Assembly: GCA_964036315.1 (NCBI GenBank)
Contig: OZ038498.1
Location: 10,045,861-10,109,860 of the forward strand
Length of the DNA stretch: 64,000 nt
Origin: Acanthosepion esculentum
Taxonomy: Eukaryota; Mollusca; Cephalopoda; Sepiida; Sepiidae
Reading direction: 5' to 3'
Made by a program: the position numbers and the translations under genes. Below the pieces are notes generated by a model. It was not told the origin of the DNA and did no database searches. It saw only the letters and a list, made by a program, of their open reading frames with translations. Position 1 is the stretch's first letter; the number at the start of each line of letters is the position of its first letter. Positions 21,894 to 33,284 of this stretch are shown here, piece after piece.

Positions 21894-22046
21894 TATTTTA
21901 TGTTTGTGGTGTGGTGTAATGGTTTACATTAATGGTTTGGAGTCACCCGATATATCGGGTGATCCCAAAAAACGGGAACTTTTTAACAATCCAATAAAAC
22001 CAAGAGTGATGGAAAAAAATATTTAATTCATAGTAATTGAAACCTT
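21797..22046. repeat. Palindrome formed by two inverted transposon ends
   Basis: The right 97 bp of the mariner-like remnant (21797-21893) is repeated in inverted orientation at 21950-22046. The 56-bp spacer contains the start of the SINE head seen at 21195 and a second partial transposon terminus (GAGTCACCCGATATAT). The patchwork suggests template switching during repair. Confidence 0.85.
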
Positions 22047-22049
22047 AAA

Positions 22050-22225
22050 ACAGTGAGCATTGAAGTCAACTCTCAGAGGTGACAGATTGTTTCATGCTAA
22101 ACGCATTCGTCAGGACACATGTGACAGTCTTCAATGTTCACTTTTATATTCACATACGCTCTGTCTCTGATATTGAGCACTTTATCCCTTAAATATAACA
22201 TACCTTGAAAACTATATTTCTTCAT
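22050..22225 (-). repeat. Dispersed hammerhead-type repeat, copy 4
   Basis: Same family as copies 1-3, ending at TATATTTCTTCATACATATA. This copy keeps the full segment between the inverted GTGANCATTGAAG arms, so the ribozyme core is complete. Confidence 0.75.
22060..22140 (-). ncRNA. Candidate hammerhead ribozyme
   Basis: On the minus strand: CTGACGA (22113-22107), stem II ATGC/GCAT with a GTTTA loop, GAAA (22093-22090), stem III ACA/TGT around ATC, then GTC (22083-22081). Stem I is long and interrupted: GTGAACATTGAAG upstream pairs with CTTCAATGCTCAC downstream with one mismatch, enclosing an internal loop. The first stem I pair (C.A) is a mismatch, which lowers confidence in activity. Confidence 0.6.
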
Positions 22226-22413
22226 ACATATATATATATGCATGTGTGTGTGTGTGTGCGTGTTTGTGCGTACGAGTGTGCTTGCGCGCGGATTTGTGTG
22301 TGAGCAAGTAGCGGAACAGTTACAGGCGCTGAAAGTGGAATTGTTGAGTCGAATTCAAATTTTGTTCTATTTGTTGCGTTAATTTTAACACTTCTTTGCC
22401 ACTGAGGAGATAT

Positions 22414-22416
<3 letters not shown>

Positions 22417-22450
<34 letters not shown>
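22417..22450. repeat. (TC)n microsatellite
   Basis: TC array. Confidence 0.95.
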
Positions 22451-22452
<2 letters not shown>

Positions 22453-22938
22453 CTTCCCCCAAACCAATTAGACTGCACTCTCTAGCATTGTCGAAAAGAA
22501 GTTGACATCTGAAAGAGAAGACAACGAAACACCTCTTCCCTATGAAATAAGATGAAAATCATTTTCCTTCAACATATTAATTATCTGTAGCAAGTTACAT
22601 TCAACTCGAATGATTAATCAGATATTTCAGTTCCCACTGCTGACCCATATTGTTTTTTTTTACGGGGGGGGGGCGTTTTCTTTATTGAAGAAAACTGGTT
22701 TGGTTGAAGGAGTGCAGAAAATGTTGCTAAGGTATATCTGCTATGATTCCTGAAATGATACTTGAAGCATTTGCCTCTCTAAGGTTGATTATTTTTTTAC
22801 CAGCTTGATATCATATAATATTTAATTGCATCCAATATAGTGATTTTAATTTTTATTTTATTCTAAATCTTTATTTCAATAGTTAAACAAAAAACTTTTG
22901 TTAGATATTGTTAAAAAATCTTTTTTTAAACAACATTA
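22451..22938. other. Intergenic, no gene seen
   Basis: Homopolymer runs of T and G near 22650-22672. No gene recognised. Confidence 0.4.
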
Positions 22939-22951
22939 GGAATTATTTTGA

Positions 22952-23617
22952 TTTGGTTTGTTTTGTTTTGTTTTACGGCATATCAACCACAATGGGTTAT
23001 TTAATGCCGACAATTTTTATTTCTGGTAATATTTTTCTCTTCAAAAGTCTATTGCTGGTAATATTTTTGTCAAAAATGTATAGCAGGTAATATTGTTTTT
23101 TCTTTTTTTTGTTTTTTCAAAAATGCATAGCAGGTAATATTGTTTTTTTTTTTTGTTTAATTTTTTTTTTCCAGAATGTATAGCTGGTTTGGTTTGTTTT
23201 ACAGCACATCAACCTCAGTGAGTTATTTAAATACCGACAAGAATTTTACGGCTGATATTTTTTTTCAAAAGTATATTACTAGTATTTAAAAAAAAATGTA
23301 TTGCTAGTAATAAGGTATTGTTGGTAATAATTTTTCTTTAAAAATTTATTGCTGGTAATAATTTTTTGCAAAGTATTTCTGGTATTAAAACCTATTTTTA
23401 CACTTTCATAGTGTTTTGACCTCAATTTGGGGTTTAACTATTTATCCATAGCTGGGACCCTAACAGGTGTTACCACCCCGGCTCCGGGTGAACCTGGGAA
23501 CACCAGCAATTAAGAGGTGGTTCCACGCTCCACAAAACCTCCTGATCAGGGGCCTTGCTGTTGGACGTAGTTTATCATCTTACCCTGGACATGGATGTAG
23601 TTTATCGTCATATCCAG
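22952..23617 (-). mobile_element. SINE-like retroposon with internal minisatellite, copy A
   Basis: Nearly identical 13-bp flanks, GGAATTATTTTGA (22939-22951) and GGAATTAATTTGA (23618-23630), look like a target-site duplication. On the minus strand the 5' part begins with a 30-bp dimer (two units near ACGATAAACTACATCC). It continues AGCAAGGCCCCTGATCAGGA and reaches a body of tandem units of about 36-40 bp with TATTACCAGC. It ends TTGAGGTTGATATGCCGTAAAAC then an A-rich tail. A second partial 3' end at about 23185-23250 suggests an internal duplication or nested copy. Copy B is at 57369-57999. Confidence 0.75.
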
Positions 23618-23630
23618 GGAATTAATTTGA

Positions 23631-24186
23631 AATAGAATTATAGATTATGATTATATTTTAATAAATATTTTATTATGAACGTTCCTTTCTCAGTTAATGG
23701 CTAATAATCGCATAATTTATGTTCTGTAAATATTAGTCAGTACCGTTTTTGAAAAAGTTCAAAGTCAAAACAATTTCATAATACGTTTTCTGAACAATAA
23801 TTGTTGTGTACATAAGATTTATCAAGCATTGGTCTTTAAAACGTTTTCATAAAACCAGATGATAACAATTTCCATTGTTGTAATCTTGTCTTATACACTT
23901 AGCAACGGAATTAAGAAAAGGCAAATGTTTTTTGTACTTGAACGAAGGCCAAATTCACAAAGGACAAACAGATCAGCAAACATGTTTGCTCATAGCCAGA
24001 ACGTTTGCACTGTAATTGATATACCGGGGAAGACTTAAGTAGATCCATATTCTTCGCGCTGCCTAAGAAACCAGGTGCAAACTGCAACGGACAATCAACA
24101 ACAACCTTCAATAACCCTCTACCTCGAGAGTCTCTCGGGCCTTGTATATTGTGAATATAGTATTAAAAAATCGAAAATTATTTTAT

Positions 24187-24222
<36 letters not shown>

Positions 24223-24289
24223 TTTTCAAGAAACATCTCTCATGTTAATAAATATAAAATATATTATACCATATTTATCACAGGTGGAT
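23631..24289. other. Intergenic, no gene seen
   Basis: Contains a (TA)n array at about 24188-24218. No coding signal. Confidence 0.4.
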
Positions 24290-24722
24290 GCAATGTCGAA
24301 CTGAATGTTGCTCGCTGTGGTAGACTGTTCTAGCTCCACGTGCCATGTCTAATGGATGTCAGTTATCAGTTATCTCCTTTTAATTCCCCCTCCAAGTTCT
24401 CCACGGCCTTAACCAGGTATTGAACTCACAACTCTTTGGGTTCTGTCACTGAATTTAACCAACGCCTTTATCCACTATGCCATGTTACCTTAAAGACATC
24501 TTTGCATGAATTTCTGGGACTTATAAACTTAATGTCTTCATCAATTGATTTTTTCACCAGTGGTCATATTGAAATTTTTGTTGTTATCATTGCATGTTTT
24601 TTTTTTACCAGAGCTCATATTGCAATTTTTTCGTTGTTATTACTGCTTTTCTCTGGCACTCCTTATTACTGGTTCCCATATTGTATTCATTTCTATGCTT
24701 GGTCGGCTCAGGAGAGAAATTC
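24290..24722 (-). mobile_element. PLE C-terminal tail joined to tRNA-derived SINE
   Basis: Same composite as 11466-12070. On the minus strand the PLE tail (LLSRPSIEMNTIWEPVIRSA, near 24715-24660) ends in a stop and is followed by the same 3' UTR. The SINE then runs from about 24500 (B-box-like GAGTTCAATACCTGG near 24425) to 24300. The distal tail with the hammerhead-like part is missing. A partial SINE head in plus orientation (GGACACATGGCACAGTGG) follows at 24741-24765. Confidence 0.7.
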
Positions 24723-24779
24723 ATACACAGATGTCCTTAAGGACACATGGCACAGTGGTTAAAGGCCTTGGTTATAGAG

Positions 24780-25075
24780 TCTTAAATGTATTTATTCATC
24801 AAAATATGACCCATCACATTCTATGACCTTCTCCCAATGGTTCAACAACTGAGTAATGACATTTTTGTAAAAGACCTTAGTCTTACTTTGGAAAAAGTTA
24901 TGCACTTCTGTTTTCGAGTCATCTTCATTATTAAATGTCCTGTTCTTCATATGATTATCTAAGCCTAAAAACAAGTGAAAATCTGTTGGGGAGAGGTCTG
25001 GTGAATACGGTGGATGAAGCATATTCTCCCACTTTAGCTCTGCTAATACTGCAATACAGTGGGCTAAAAATGTAA
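24780..25075 (-). pseudogene. Mariner transposase C-terminal fragment
   Basis: The minus-strand frame reads MLHPPYSPDLSPTDFHLFLG and runs on to a stop. HPPYSPDL.P.D.HLF is the block holding the third catalytic aspartate of DD34D mariner transposases. The first two catalytic aspartates are missing, so only the 3' third remains. Confidence 0.85.
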
Positions 25076-25214
25076 CGATAAATTCACGATCAATTCTATA
25101 TTTTCTTTTAATTTTAATTTTATTAATTTTCCCTATGAAAATAATTAAAAAACCTTTTTGATGCTATAAAATATTTGACAGCAATAGTCTATCAAAATGC
25201 ATAGATAGGGCCCT

Positions 25215-27858
25215 CTCTGTCCATCCGTACGCTCACATATTTGTGTTTGGCGATTTTAACGGTCATCACAACCAGTGGCTTAAGAACGCTACTACCGACC
25301 TCGCAGGCATTCATACTCTCAACCTTTCAGCCTCTCAATCCCTCACTCAGATAATCGATTTCCCCACGCGTTTTGCTTACAACCGTGACTGTAAGGCCTC
25401 ACTCCTCGACCTGTGTTTTACCTCCATCTCTGAGTCTTGTAGTGCCACGCAGCTCTGTCCTATCTGTAACTCCGGTCATGCTGTAGTGTCTGTTAGCATC
25501 TCCTTCAGCCCGACCCCCTGCAAGGAGCCTCCTACCACCAGAACCACATTCTGCTACCAACGGGCTGACTGGGACTCGTTTCGTGACTTCCTTCGTGATG
25601 TCCCCTGGGATGCTGTATTTAAGCTCCCCATTCAAGATTGTGCTTCAGAGATATCTTCCTGTGTTAAAGCTGGAATCGACGCTTTCATCCCCTCCAGGAA
25701 ATTCAAGGTCAAACCGCGCTCCTCCCCCTGGTTCACAGCTGCTTGCTCAGCCGCCACTGCCCATAGGAACCACTTCTTCCACCATTTTCGTAGTGATATG
25801 TCCGACTTCAATAGACGCCTATTTACCTCTGCCCGTAACGAGTGTAAGCGTATACTCGACGATGCCAAGTCACTATTTGCTGCCCGGATGAAGGAACGTA
25901 TTGCATCCCGCAAATTTGGCTCCAAAGATTATTGGCGCCTCTGCAAGAGCGTTCTGAACAATAACAAACCCTCCATTCCTCCCTTGTTCAATCAGTTTGA
26001 GGTCCTGACCACCTCTGCCGACAAGGCCGAATGCTTTGCTCGGAAGTTTTCTTCCAATTCAACACTAGACTCTTCCGGGGTACTCATGCCCGATTTCCCT
26101 CCCAGAACTGAGGCCCTCTTGGACGGATTGCACATAACTCCGTCGTCGGTATTGGGCATTATTTCTAACTTAGATCACCACAAGGCTACTGGTGGTGACG
26201 GGATACCAGCCATTGTCCTGAAGAAATGCGCACCTGAACTGGCGCCTGCCTTCTCTAAATTATACAACCGCTGCCTCAAGGAGTCCTGTTTTCCTGACTG
26301 CTGGAAGTCCTCAACCATTGTTCCTGTCTTTAAGAACTCTGGTGACCCCTCCGACCCTTCCAATTACTGTCCTATCAGTCTCCTACCCCTCTTCGGCAAA
26401 GTCTTCGAGGCCATTATCAACACCGAAATGATTAATCATCTGATATCCCATGATCTGCTCTCAGACAAGCAGTATGGTTTCCGCTTTGCCCGATCTACTG
26501 CCGATGTGCTTACGGCCATCACTGAATTTGTCTACCAAGCTATCCATAATAACGGTGAAGCTCGTGCCGTGGCCCTTGACATCTCCAAAGCGTTTGATAG
26601 AGTGTGGCATGCCGGCATTCTTCGCAAGCTCCAGGGTTATGGTATCACAGGTCGTTTGTTTGACCTAATACAATCATTCCTGTCAAACCGGGAATTGAAG
26701 GTCGTTCTCAGTGGATTCATCTCCAGCTCTTATCCCACTAACGCAGGTGTTCCTCAAGGCTCCATCCTAGGCCCTACTCTGTTCCTCATATTTATAAACG
26801 ACCTTCCTGACGCCATAGACTCCCAAGTCGGCATCTACGCTGCCTCAAACACAAATCTAGTGATGCTGACAAAGTTAACCTGGCAGCTCAAATTGAAAAG
26901 GACCTCCAATCGGTTGTGAACTGGGGCGAGAAATGGATGGTTAACTTTAACGCCTCTAAAACAAAACTGCTATCTATTAACCACCACAAGGATCCATCCC
27001 TGCATCCCATTAGAATGTCTGAAGACCAACTTCTTGAGAGCTCCTCTCTGCGGCTGCTCGGTTTCACGCTGTCCGCTGATCTGAGATGGAACAAATACAT
27101 CGAGTCAGTTGCATCATCCACCGCAAGGAAAGTTGGTTCCCTGTGCCGAGCCAGGAAACTTTTCTCCCCGGAATCGATCCTCCAAGTCTATAAATCGACC
27201 ATTCGCCCTTGCATGGAGTATTACTGCCATATATGGTCTGGGGCCCCTGCTGTTTGCCTCAGGGTTCTTGATAAGATCCAGAGACGGATATGCAATGTGA
27301 TTGGCCCTGATCTGTCATCTCGTCTGCAGTCGCTCTCTCACAGACGCGATGTTGCCTCGCTCTGTCTTTTTTACAAATACTTTCACGGTAATTGCTCCGA
27401 GGAGCTGCTTTCGCTTGTCCCTAGGCCTCGTGAATTTAAACGTCCTACGAGGCTGGCATCCCGTTCCCACCCCTACACCGTTGAAACTGTTAGATGTAGA
27501 CGTTATTCTACTCCAATAGCTTCATGTCTCGCACATCTCGCCTATGGAACTCCCTTCCCTATTACTGCTTCCCTGACAAATACAATCTCCAACGGTTTAA
27601 GTGTAGCGTCAATCGACATCTCCAGTTGCCTTGATCTATCCACTTCCCTTTTCCACATCCTTTCATCTTTCATTCCTATCTGCTCTCGCTCCAAATCTTT
27701 TGTAACCCCCTTGCCTTGATCGACCCACTGTCTTTCTCCACATCCTCTCCTTTACCACTCCTATCTGCTCTTCCTCCAACCCTTCTATAACCCCTTGCGT
27801 GATAGTGGCCTCCAGCTTTGCTTGGGGTGATACGCTTAAAAAAAAAAAAAAAAAAAAA
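25215..27858 (+). pseudogene. LINE (CR1/Jockey-group-like), 5'-truncated, nearly full RT
   Basis: Best preserved element in the window. A 558-residue frame (25243-26919) starts in the endonuclease (FGDFNGHHNQWL; the later SDH is SGH, near 25470). It continues through RT blocks: VPVFKNSGDPSDPSNY, LDISKAFDRVWH (about 26578), GVPQGSILGPTLF (about 26746). The catalytic YADD is destroyed (YAASN, about 26836) by a frameshift. The second frame (26916-27719) carries the C-terminus with IQRRICNVIGPDL and LSHRRDVASL. The 3' UTR ends in an A run (27838-27858). Relatives are at 8540, 56630 and 62240. It is inactive, and the lost endonuclease N-terminus suggests 5' truncation at insertion. Confidence 0.92.
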
Positions 27859-28738
27859 GTGAAAAATAATTGCAATAAGTAAAAGTATCACGTATAAAGT
27901 TTAAATATCTGTAAACATTTTTTCTTCTTCAAAGAAAACAATATGGTAGGCGTCGCTTTCCGTACTTGATTTGATTCATAGCGCGGAAAGTACGAACAAG
28001 GTTGTTAGAGAATTGTTGTTTGACCTTTGAAAGTGCTGAAATACCTTACTGGGCAAAAAAATATTTTTCGACATATTTTAATCAAAAAGTAAGAAATATT
28101 CTTTTTACAAAATCTAGTTAATTAATCCTTAAATGTACTATTTTTTTAAAAACAATTGTCTGGGTGAGATATTGAATTTTTAAGGGATTTTTTAAATGTT
28201 TTAATTTCTTCTCTGATGGCATTCATCAAATTAGTTTGTTTTTACTTTTTTATTTTTAAAATTGTCTAAACAATTTATATACACACGTAAAATTATTTCT
28301 CCTTCTTATGGATTAAATGTAAATCTTTCAAATAAAACCAAAGTTTAACTCGAAAGTAGATAGTTAAATTATTTCAAATGCTTTTTTTCCGATTTTTAGT
28401 GGAGGTAACTTGTGTTTTAGGAATTTTTAAAATTTATTTTCGTTCACTAACCAATGGTCATTTTTACTGATTTACTTTCAACATAGGACTTGATCAAACA
28501 AGCATTAGAAATGGTATAAAGAAATAGAGAACGCTTCGCAAATATTTCCCAAGACTTTTGCGTATGTATCTTTTAGCTAATATCGATATTGATTGAATAA
28601 GCAAACATTCGTCTCCTTCGGCATTACACACTTTATCTTAATTACACGAATAATTGTACTGATAACTTTGACTGTAAGCAATGTTTTTAGTGATATAACA
28701 AACTGATTAATGATGATGATGATGATGTTGGTCTCCAT
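27859..28738. other. AT-rich intergenic, no gene seen
   Basis: No coding frame, RNA gene or known repeat. A short GAT trinucleotide run precedes the TTAA element at 28739. Confidence 0.4.
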
Positions 28739-30486
28739 TTAACCCTTTGAGACCTGCGTTCCTGAACAATTTTAACCCTTTTGCCTTAGCTCTTAAATCA
28801 AAATTCGCAAATAATTGGTATGTAAAAATAGTTACAAGTGTTTACCCACCGTTCAACCTGCGGTTGGGCTTTACGCCATTTTTTCTACGACAGTTCAACC
28901 GATGGCTGGGCATTACGTCATTTTTCTCTATCACTGTTCAACCAGTGGCTGGGCATTACGCCATTTTTTTCTACCGCTGTTCAACTGGTGACTGGGCATT
29001 ACGTCATTTTTTCCTCCCGCTGTTCAACTGATGGTTGGCCATTACGTCATTTTTCTCTATCACTGTTCAACCAGTGGCTGGGCATTACTCCATTTTTTTC
29101 TACCGCTGTTCAACTGGTGACTGGGCATTACGTCATTTTTTTTCCTCCCGCTGTTCAACTGATGGCTGGCCATTACGTCACTTTCTCTACCACTGTTCAA
29201 CCGATGGCAGGGAATTACGCCATTTTTCTCTACAAATGTTCAACCAGTGGCTGGGTATTACACTATTTTTTTTCAAGCGCTGTTTAACTGGTGACTGGGC
29301 ATTACGCCATTTTTTTCCTCCCGCTGTTCAACTGATGGCTGGCCATTACGTCATTTTTCTCTATCACTGTTCAACCAGTGGTTGGGCATTACGCCATTTT
29401 TTTTCTACCGCTGTTCAACTGATGGCTGGGCATTACGTCATTTTTCTCTACCACCGTTCAACCATTGGCTGGGCATTACGCCATTTAATTTTCTACCGCC
29501 GTTCAACTAGGTGGCAGGGCATTACGCCATTTTTCTCCACCAATGTTCAACCAGTGGCTGGGCGTTACGCCATTTTTTTCTACCGTTGTTCTACTGGTGG
29601 CTAGGCATTCCGTCATTTTTCTCTACCACTCTTCAATCGGAGGCAGGGAATTACGCCATTTCTTTTTACCACTCTTCAACCAGTCGCTGGGCATTACGCC
29701 ATTTTTTTTCTAGCGCTGTTCAACTAGTGGATGGGCATTATGTCATTTTTTTTCTACAGCTGTTCGACTGGTGGCTTGGCGTTACGCCATTTTTCTCTAC
29801 CACTTTTCAACCAGTGGCTGGGAATTATGTCATTTTTTTTCTACCGTTGTCCAACCAGTGGCTGGGCATTAGGCCATTTTTTTTCTACCCCTGTTCAACT
29901 GGTGGCTGGGCATTACGTCATTTTTCTCTACCACTGTTCAACCAGTGGCTGGGCATTACGTCATTTTTTTCCTACCGCTCTTCAACAGGTAACTGGGCAT
30001 TACGTCATTTTTCTCTACCACTGTTCAACCAGTGGCTGGGCATTAAGCCATTTTTTGTACCGCTCTTCAACCTTGTGACTGGTCATTACGTCATTTTTTT
30101 TCTACCGCTGTGCAACTGGTGGCTGGGCATTAAGTTATTTTTCTCTACCACTGTTCAAGCAGTGGCTGAGCATTACCTCATTTTTTTCTACCGCTGTTCA
30201 ACCGGTGGTAGGGATTTACGCCATTTTTCTCTACCACTGTTCAACTTGTGGCCTGGCATTACGTCATTTTCTCTACCACTGTTCAACCGATGGCAGGGAA
30301 TTACGCCATTTTTCTCTACAAATGTTCAACCAGTGGCTGGGTATTACACTATTTTTTTTCAACCGCTGTTTAACTGGTGACTGGGCATTACGCCATTTTT
30401 TTTCTACCGCTGTTCAACTGGTGGCTGGGCATTACGTCATTTTTCTCTACCACCGGTGAAGCAATGGTCAGCGCTCAAAGAGTTAA
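28739..30486 (+). mobile_element. TTAA-flanked non-autonomous element filled by a minisatellite (piggyBac-like ends)
   Basis: TTAA at 28739-28742 and 30483-30486 bound the unit. Just inside are CCCTTTGAG (28743-28751) and, inverted, CTCTTTGAG (30482-30474): short terminal inverted repeats of the kind seen on piggyBac-type transposons, which duplicate TTAA. From about 28850 to 30465 the interior is a minisatellite of about 43-47 bp units (CTGTTCAACCAGTGGCTGGG then CATTACGTCATTTTTCTCTA), about 36 copies with alternating variants. No transposase. The long frames here are repeat artefacts. Confidence 0.65.
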
Positions 30487-30577
30487 TGTCTATGGACGCT
30501 GTTTCAAATCTTTTGTACCGAACATAATTTGTTAGTATTTATGTCGGGTGAGGTTATCTCTTCTAAGTTATCTCTTA

Positions 30578-30603
30578 ACACAACAACAACAACAACAACA
30601 ACA
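30578..30603. repeat. (CAA)n microsatellite
   Basis: Eight to nine CAA units. Confidence 0.95.
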
Positions 30604-31542
30604 AAAAGGAAAGAAATTAAAGCAACCGAAGAAAGGAAAACAAAATAATCGGCATTCCAAACCGTTGTATGAAAACAAATGTGTTGTTATTCAGCACTTG
30701 TTCACTGTTCACCGAAAGTATATAATACACATCTAAGGTAAAACTTTTGTAAAGATTATGAAGAAGTAATAAAAGGAAATACTGTGTAATAAACTAGAGT
30801 TGATAAATATCATATACAGGATAATTAAAACTAGAAGTATACGGTGTACAGTAAATAAATAATAATGTATTTTTGATTACCAATCGTCGCTTTGTGGATA
30901 AAAGAAATTTGTAATGACGTGATAGTTTTGAGGAAAAAGACAGAAATGAAAATGTCAAAAGTGCACGTACTCTTTTACAAATCCACTGATTGCTTTTTAC
31001 CGCTCTGATAGTAATAAACAAAAACATCGTGTATTTAAAATTTAATCTGTTGAGGGTGCAAACTTTTTCAGGAGCAGGGTATGAGGCTAGTTGATTTATC
31101 GAGCAAAGAGAGCGTTTAGTTTTTGTCGCTAACTTGTATAAGATAGTGTCAGCGATTATTAATTATTCCGGGTGCTGTCCGGAATAAAGCAATCTTAACC
31201 TAACGTACAACACAATGATTAAACAAGGCATTTAAACAAGTGAATTTAAAATGAACAAGAAGATAAAGATTTGTTCATCAGCAAACAACAATTTATTTTG
31301 ATATACATCGCGTGGCGTATATATTAAAATGAAAAAGAAGGGTAAGTTCATATATACACATTTAAATGAAGAAGATAACATACACACATTTACGTATGTT
31401 CAATAAAAAAGCTTTTGAAAGGGGAAAGTTATGTACAAACATTTAGATGTGTTTAAATAAACACCTGAAAATGGAAAAGACACACGCTGATATGTTAATT
31501 TTTAAATTTATGAAAATGGAAAAGGTCCAAGACAAAACCCAT
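30604..31542. other. Intergenic, no gene seen
   Basis: No convincing gene. A phrase like GAAAAGGGTAAAGTTCATAC recurs loosely at 31340, 31420 and 34350, suggesting an old repeat. Confidence 0.35.
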
Positions 31543-32690
31543 GTAGCGGCCCACAGGGATGGGAGTTGCTATGTATGATATAAAATGTAAAGATTATAGA
31601 TAAAATACTGACACCAAAAACTGAGTTAAAACAAAAAAAGTGTTCTTAATGAAAAGCCTAGTTTTACTATTGGCAAATAACCAACAACTTAATTACAAAT
31701 ATGTAATCTTAGGAATATCTTAACATAAGTTATCTACACAGGTAGATGAATTCTCTATATTTTCTTCATACATTATATTTTCATTATATCTCTATTTTTA
31801 TTAGAAGCTTTTCAACCAATCATTATATGGAGTTTTAGCTTATCTTCAGGGCCTTATAATGATTGGTTGAAAAGCTTCTAATAAAGATAGAGATATAATG
31901 AAAATCACTTAGCCAATATATTTAAGATGTAAGGCATATAATGAATGTGTAGCGGCCCACAGACAAGGTCGCTGTTTTAATAATCAGAAAATTCTTAATA
32001 AAGAAAACAGGCAAAATATTAACACCAAAATCTGAGTTCAACCAAGACAGAGTTCTTAATAAAAAAACCTAAAGTTTTATTAATGGTAAATTATCAACAA
32101 CTTAATTACAATTATATACATTTGTTGATTTGTAAGACTTGAAATTATTCACCACATTGCAAAGGGTGAAATATTAAAAACATGTAGAATTGTTCCAAAG
32201 TGTGAATGTGTGGATATAAAAATGTGGTTAAATTAGGAGCCCAGAAAAAGGGGCACGGTTATCACACGCAAGCGGTAAGTCTGTGGAATGTTTTTGTGTT
32301 ATAGTCCTTGATGAAAGGAGAAGTTAAACTCAAATGCAATCACTTGTATGAAATAACCTGGAATCCAAAAATGACGGCGTTCTATGAATTCATAAAAATA
32401 AATATTGTGTCAAAACGTTCAGTGTTTTCCCATCCCAATACAAAGGAATAGATAATTGGACGGAAAGTTAGCAATATTATTTCATTGAGATTTTTATTGG
32501 CCTTTATGAAAAAAAAAAGTAATTTTTCTTATGAGACCTGGGTTCGAATTTCACCATAATCCTAGAGCTCGGCACTTTTGGAAAGTCCCTGAAAACCATA
32601 CGACGGATTTGTAGCGGCCCACTGACGGGGTCGTTGTTTTAATAAACAGAAAATTCTTTATAAATAGAATATATTTAGAGAATTAACATG
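31543..32690 (+). repeat. Three LTR-like direct repeats starting TGTAGCGGCCCAC
   Basis: Direct copies begin at 31543, 31949 and 32611, each TGTAGCGGCCCAC followed by GACRRGGTCG-like sequence. Copies 1 and 2 share a further 180 bp (AACACCAAAAACTGAGTT, then CCAACAACTTAATTACAA). The TG start and repeated structure suggest LTR fragments or a non-autonomous repeat. No internal coding region lies between them and no matching CA end was found. Confidence 0.5.
31777..31905. repeat. Palindrome with 51-bp arms
   Basis: ATTTTCATTATATCTCTATT... (31777-31827) and its reverse complement (31855-31905) differ at one position. The 27-bp spacer contains CTGAAGATAAGC on the minus strand. It lies between two copies of the TGTAGCGG repeat. 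Confidence 0.88.
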
Positions 32691-32838
32691 CAAATAAATA
32701 AATTAACAAAGCAACAAAAACGAATTTAAACAAAGGTGAGGACTGGAATGCTCAGCAGAAATAAAAACAGAATATGCTGGACCGTCAAAATCCGGGTCGA
32801 TGGCAAAGAAAAGAAAGGAAAAGCAGATCCACTGCATC

Positions 32839-33031
32839 TGAGAGAGAAAGAGAGAGAGAGAGCAGAGAGAGAGAGAGAGCAGAGAGAGAGAGCAGAGAGA
32901 GAGAAGGGAGAGAGCAGAGAGAGAAAGAGAGCAGAGAGAGAGAGAACAGAGAGAGAGAGAGTAGAGAGAGCAGAGAGAGAGTGTGAGCAGAGAGATAGAG
33001 AGCAGAGAGAGAGAGAGAGAGCAAAGAAGAG
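32839..33031 (+). repeat. Purine-only (GA)n-type low-complexity tract
   Basis: About 190 bp of GAGA with interspersed AGC (AGAGAGAGAGCAGAGAGAGA). Six frames stay open because of composition only, which explains several long charged or leucine-serine frames here. Confidence 0.95.
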
Positions 33032-33234
33032 AAACGAAAGGCAATGTCTGCGTCTTCCCATGAAGGAAGAGGTGAAAAGAGGAAAGAAACCAAATATGAA
33101 CAAACCCGAAAGAGGACTGCATCACCAAAAGGCGGAAGTTACTTTTACTTCCTTCCAGCAACCCTTCCGGTCAGAGAGAAGATCAGTACTGTCGTGATAA
33201 CAAGAACACACGTAACGCTGGTGATCAAGAAAAC

Positions 33235-33238
<4 letters not shown>

Positions 33239-33281
<43 letters not shown>
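33239..33281. repeat. (TA)n microsatellite
   Basis: TA array directly left of a PLE fragment. Confidence 0.95.
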
Positions 33282-33282
<1 letters not shown>

Positions 33283-33284
33283 AC

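Noticed and set aside
28747..30459. Overlapping 80-290 residue frames with repeated GWALRHF-type units
   Set aside because: They are readings of the minisatellite in all three plus frames, with no start context or similarity to proteins.
32520..32560. B-box-like GGGTTCGAATTTCACC as a tRNA gene or SINE
   Set aside because: No A-box at a suitable distance and no second copy in the window.
32703..33197. Long Arg/Glu-rich and Leu/Ser-rich frames on both strands
   Set aside because: They come from the (GA)n tract, which lacks stop codons by composition.
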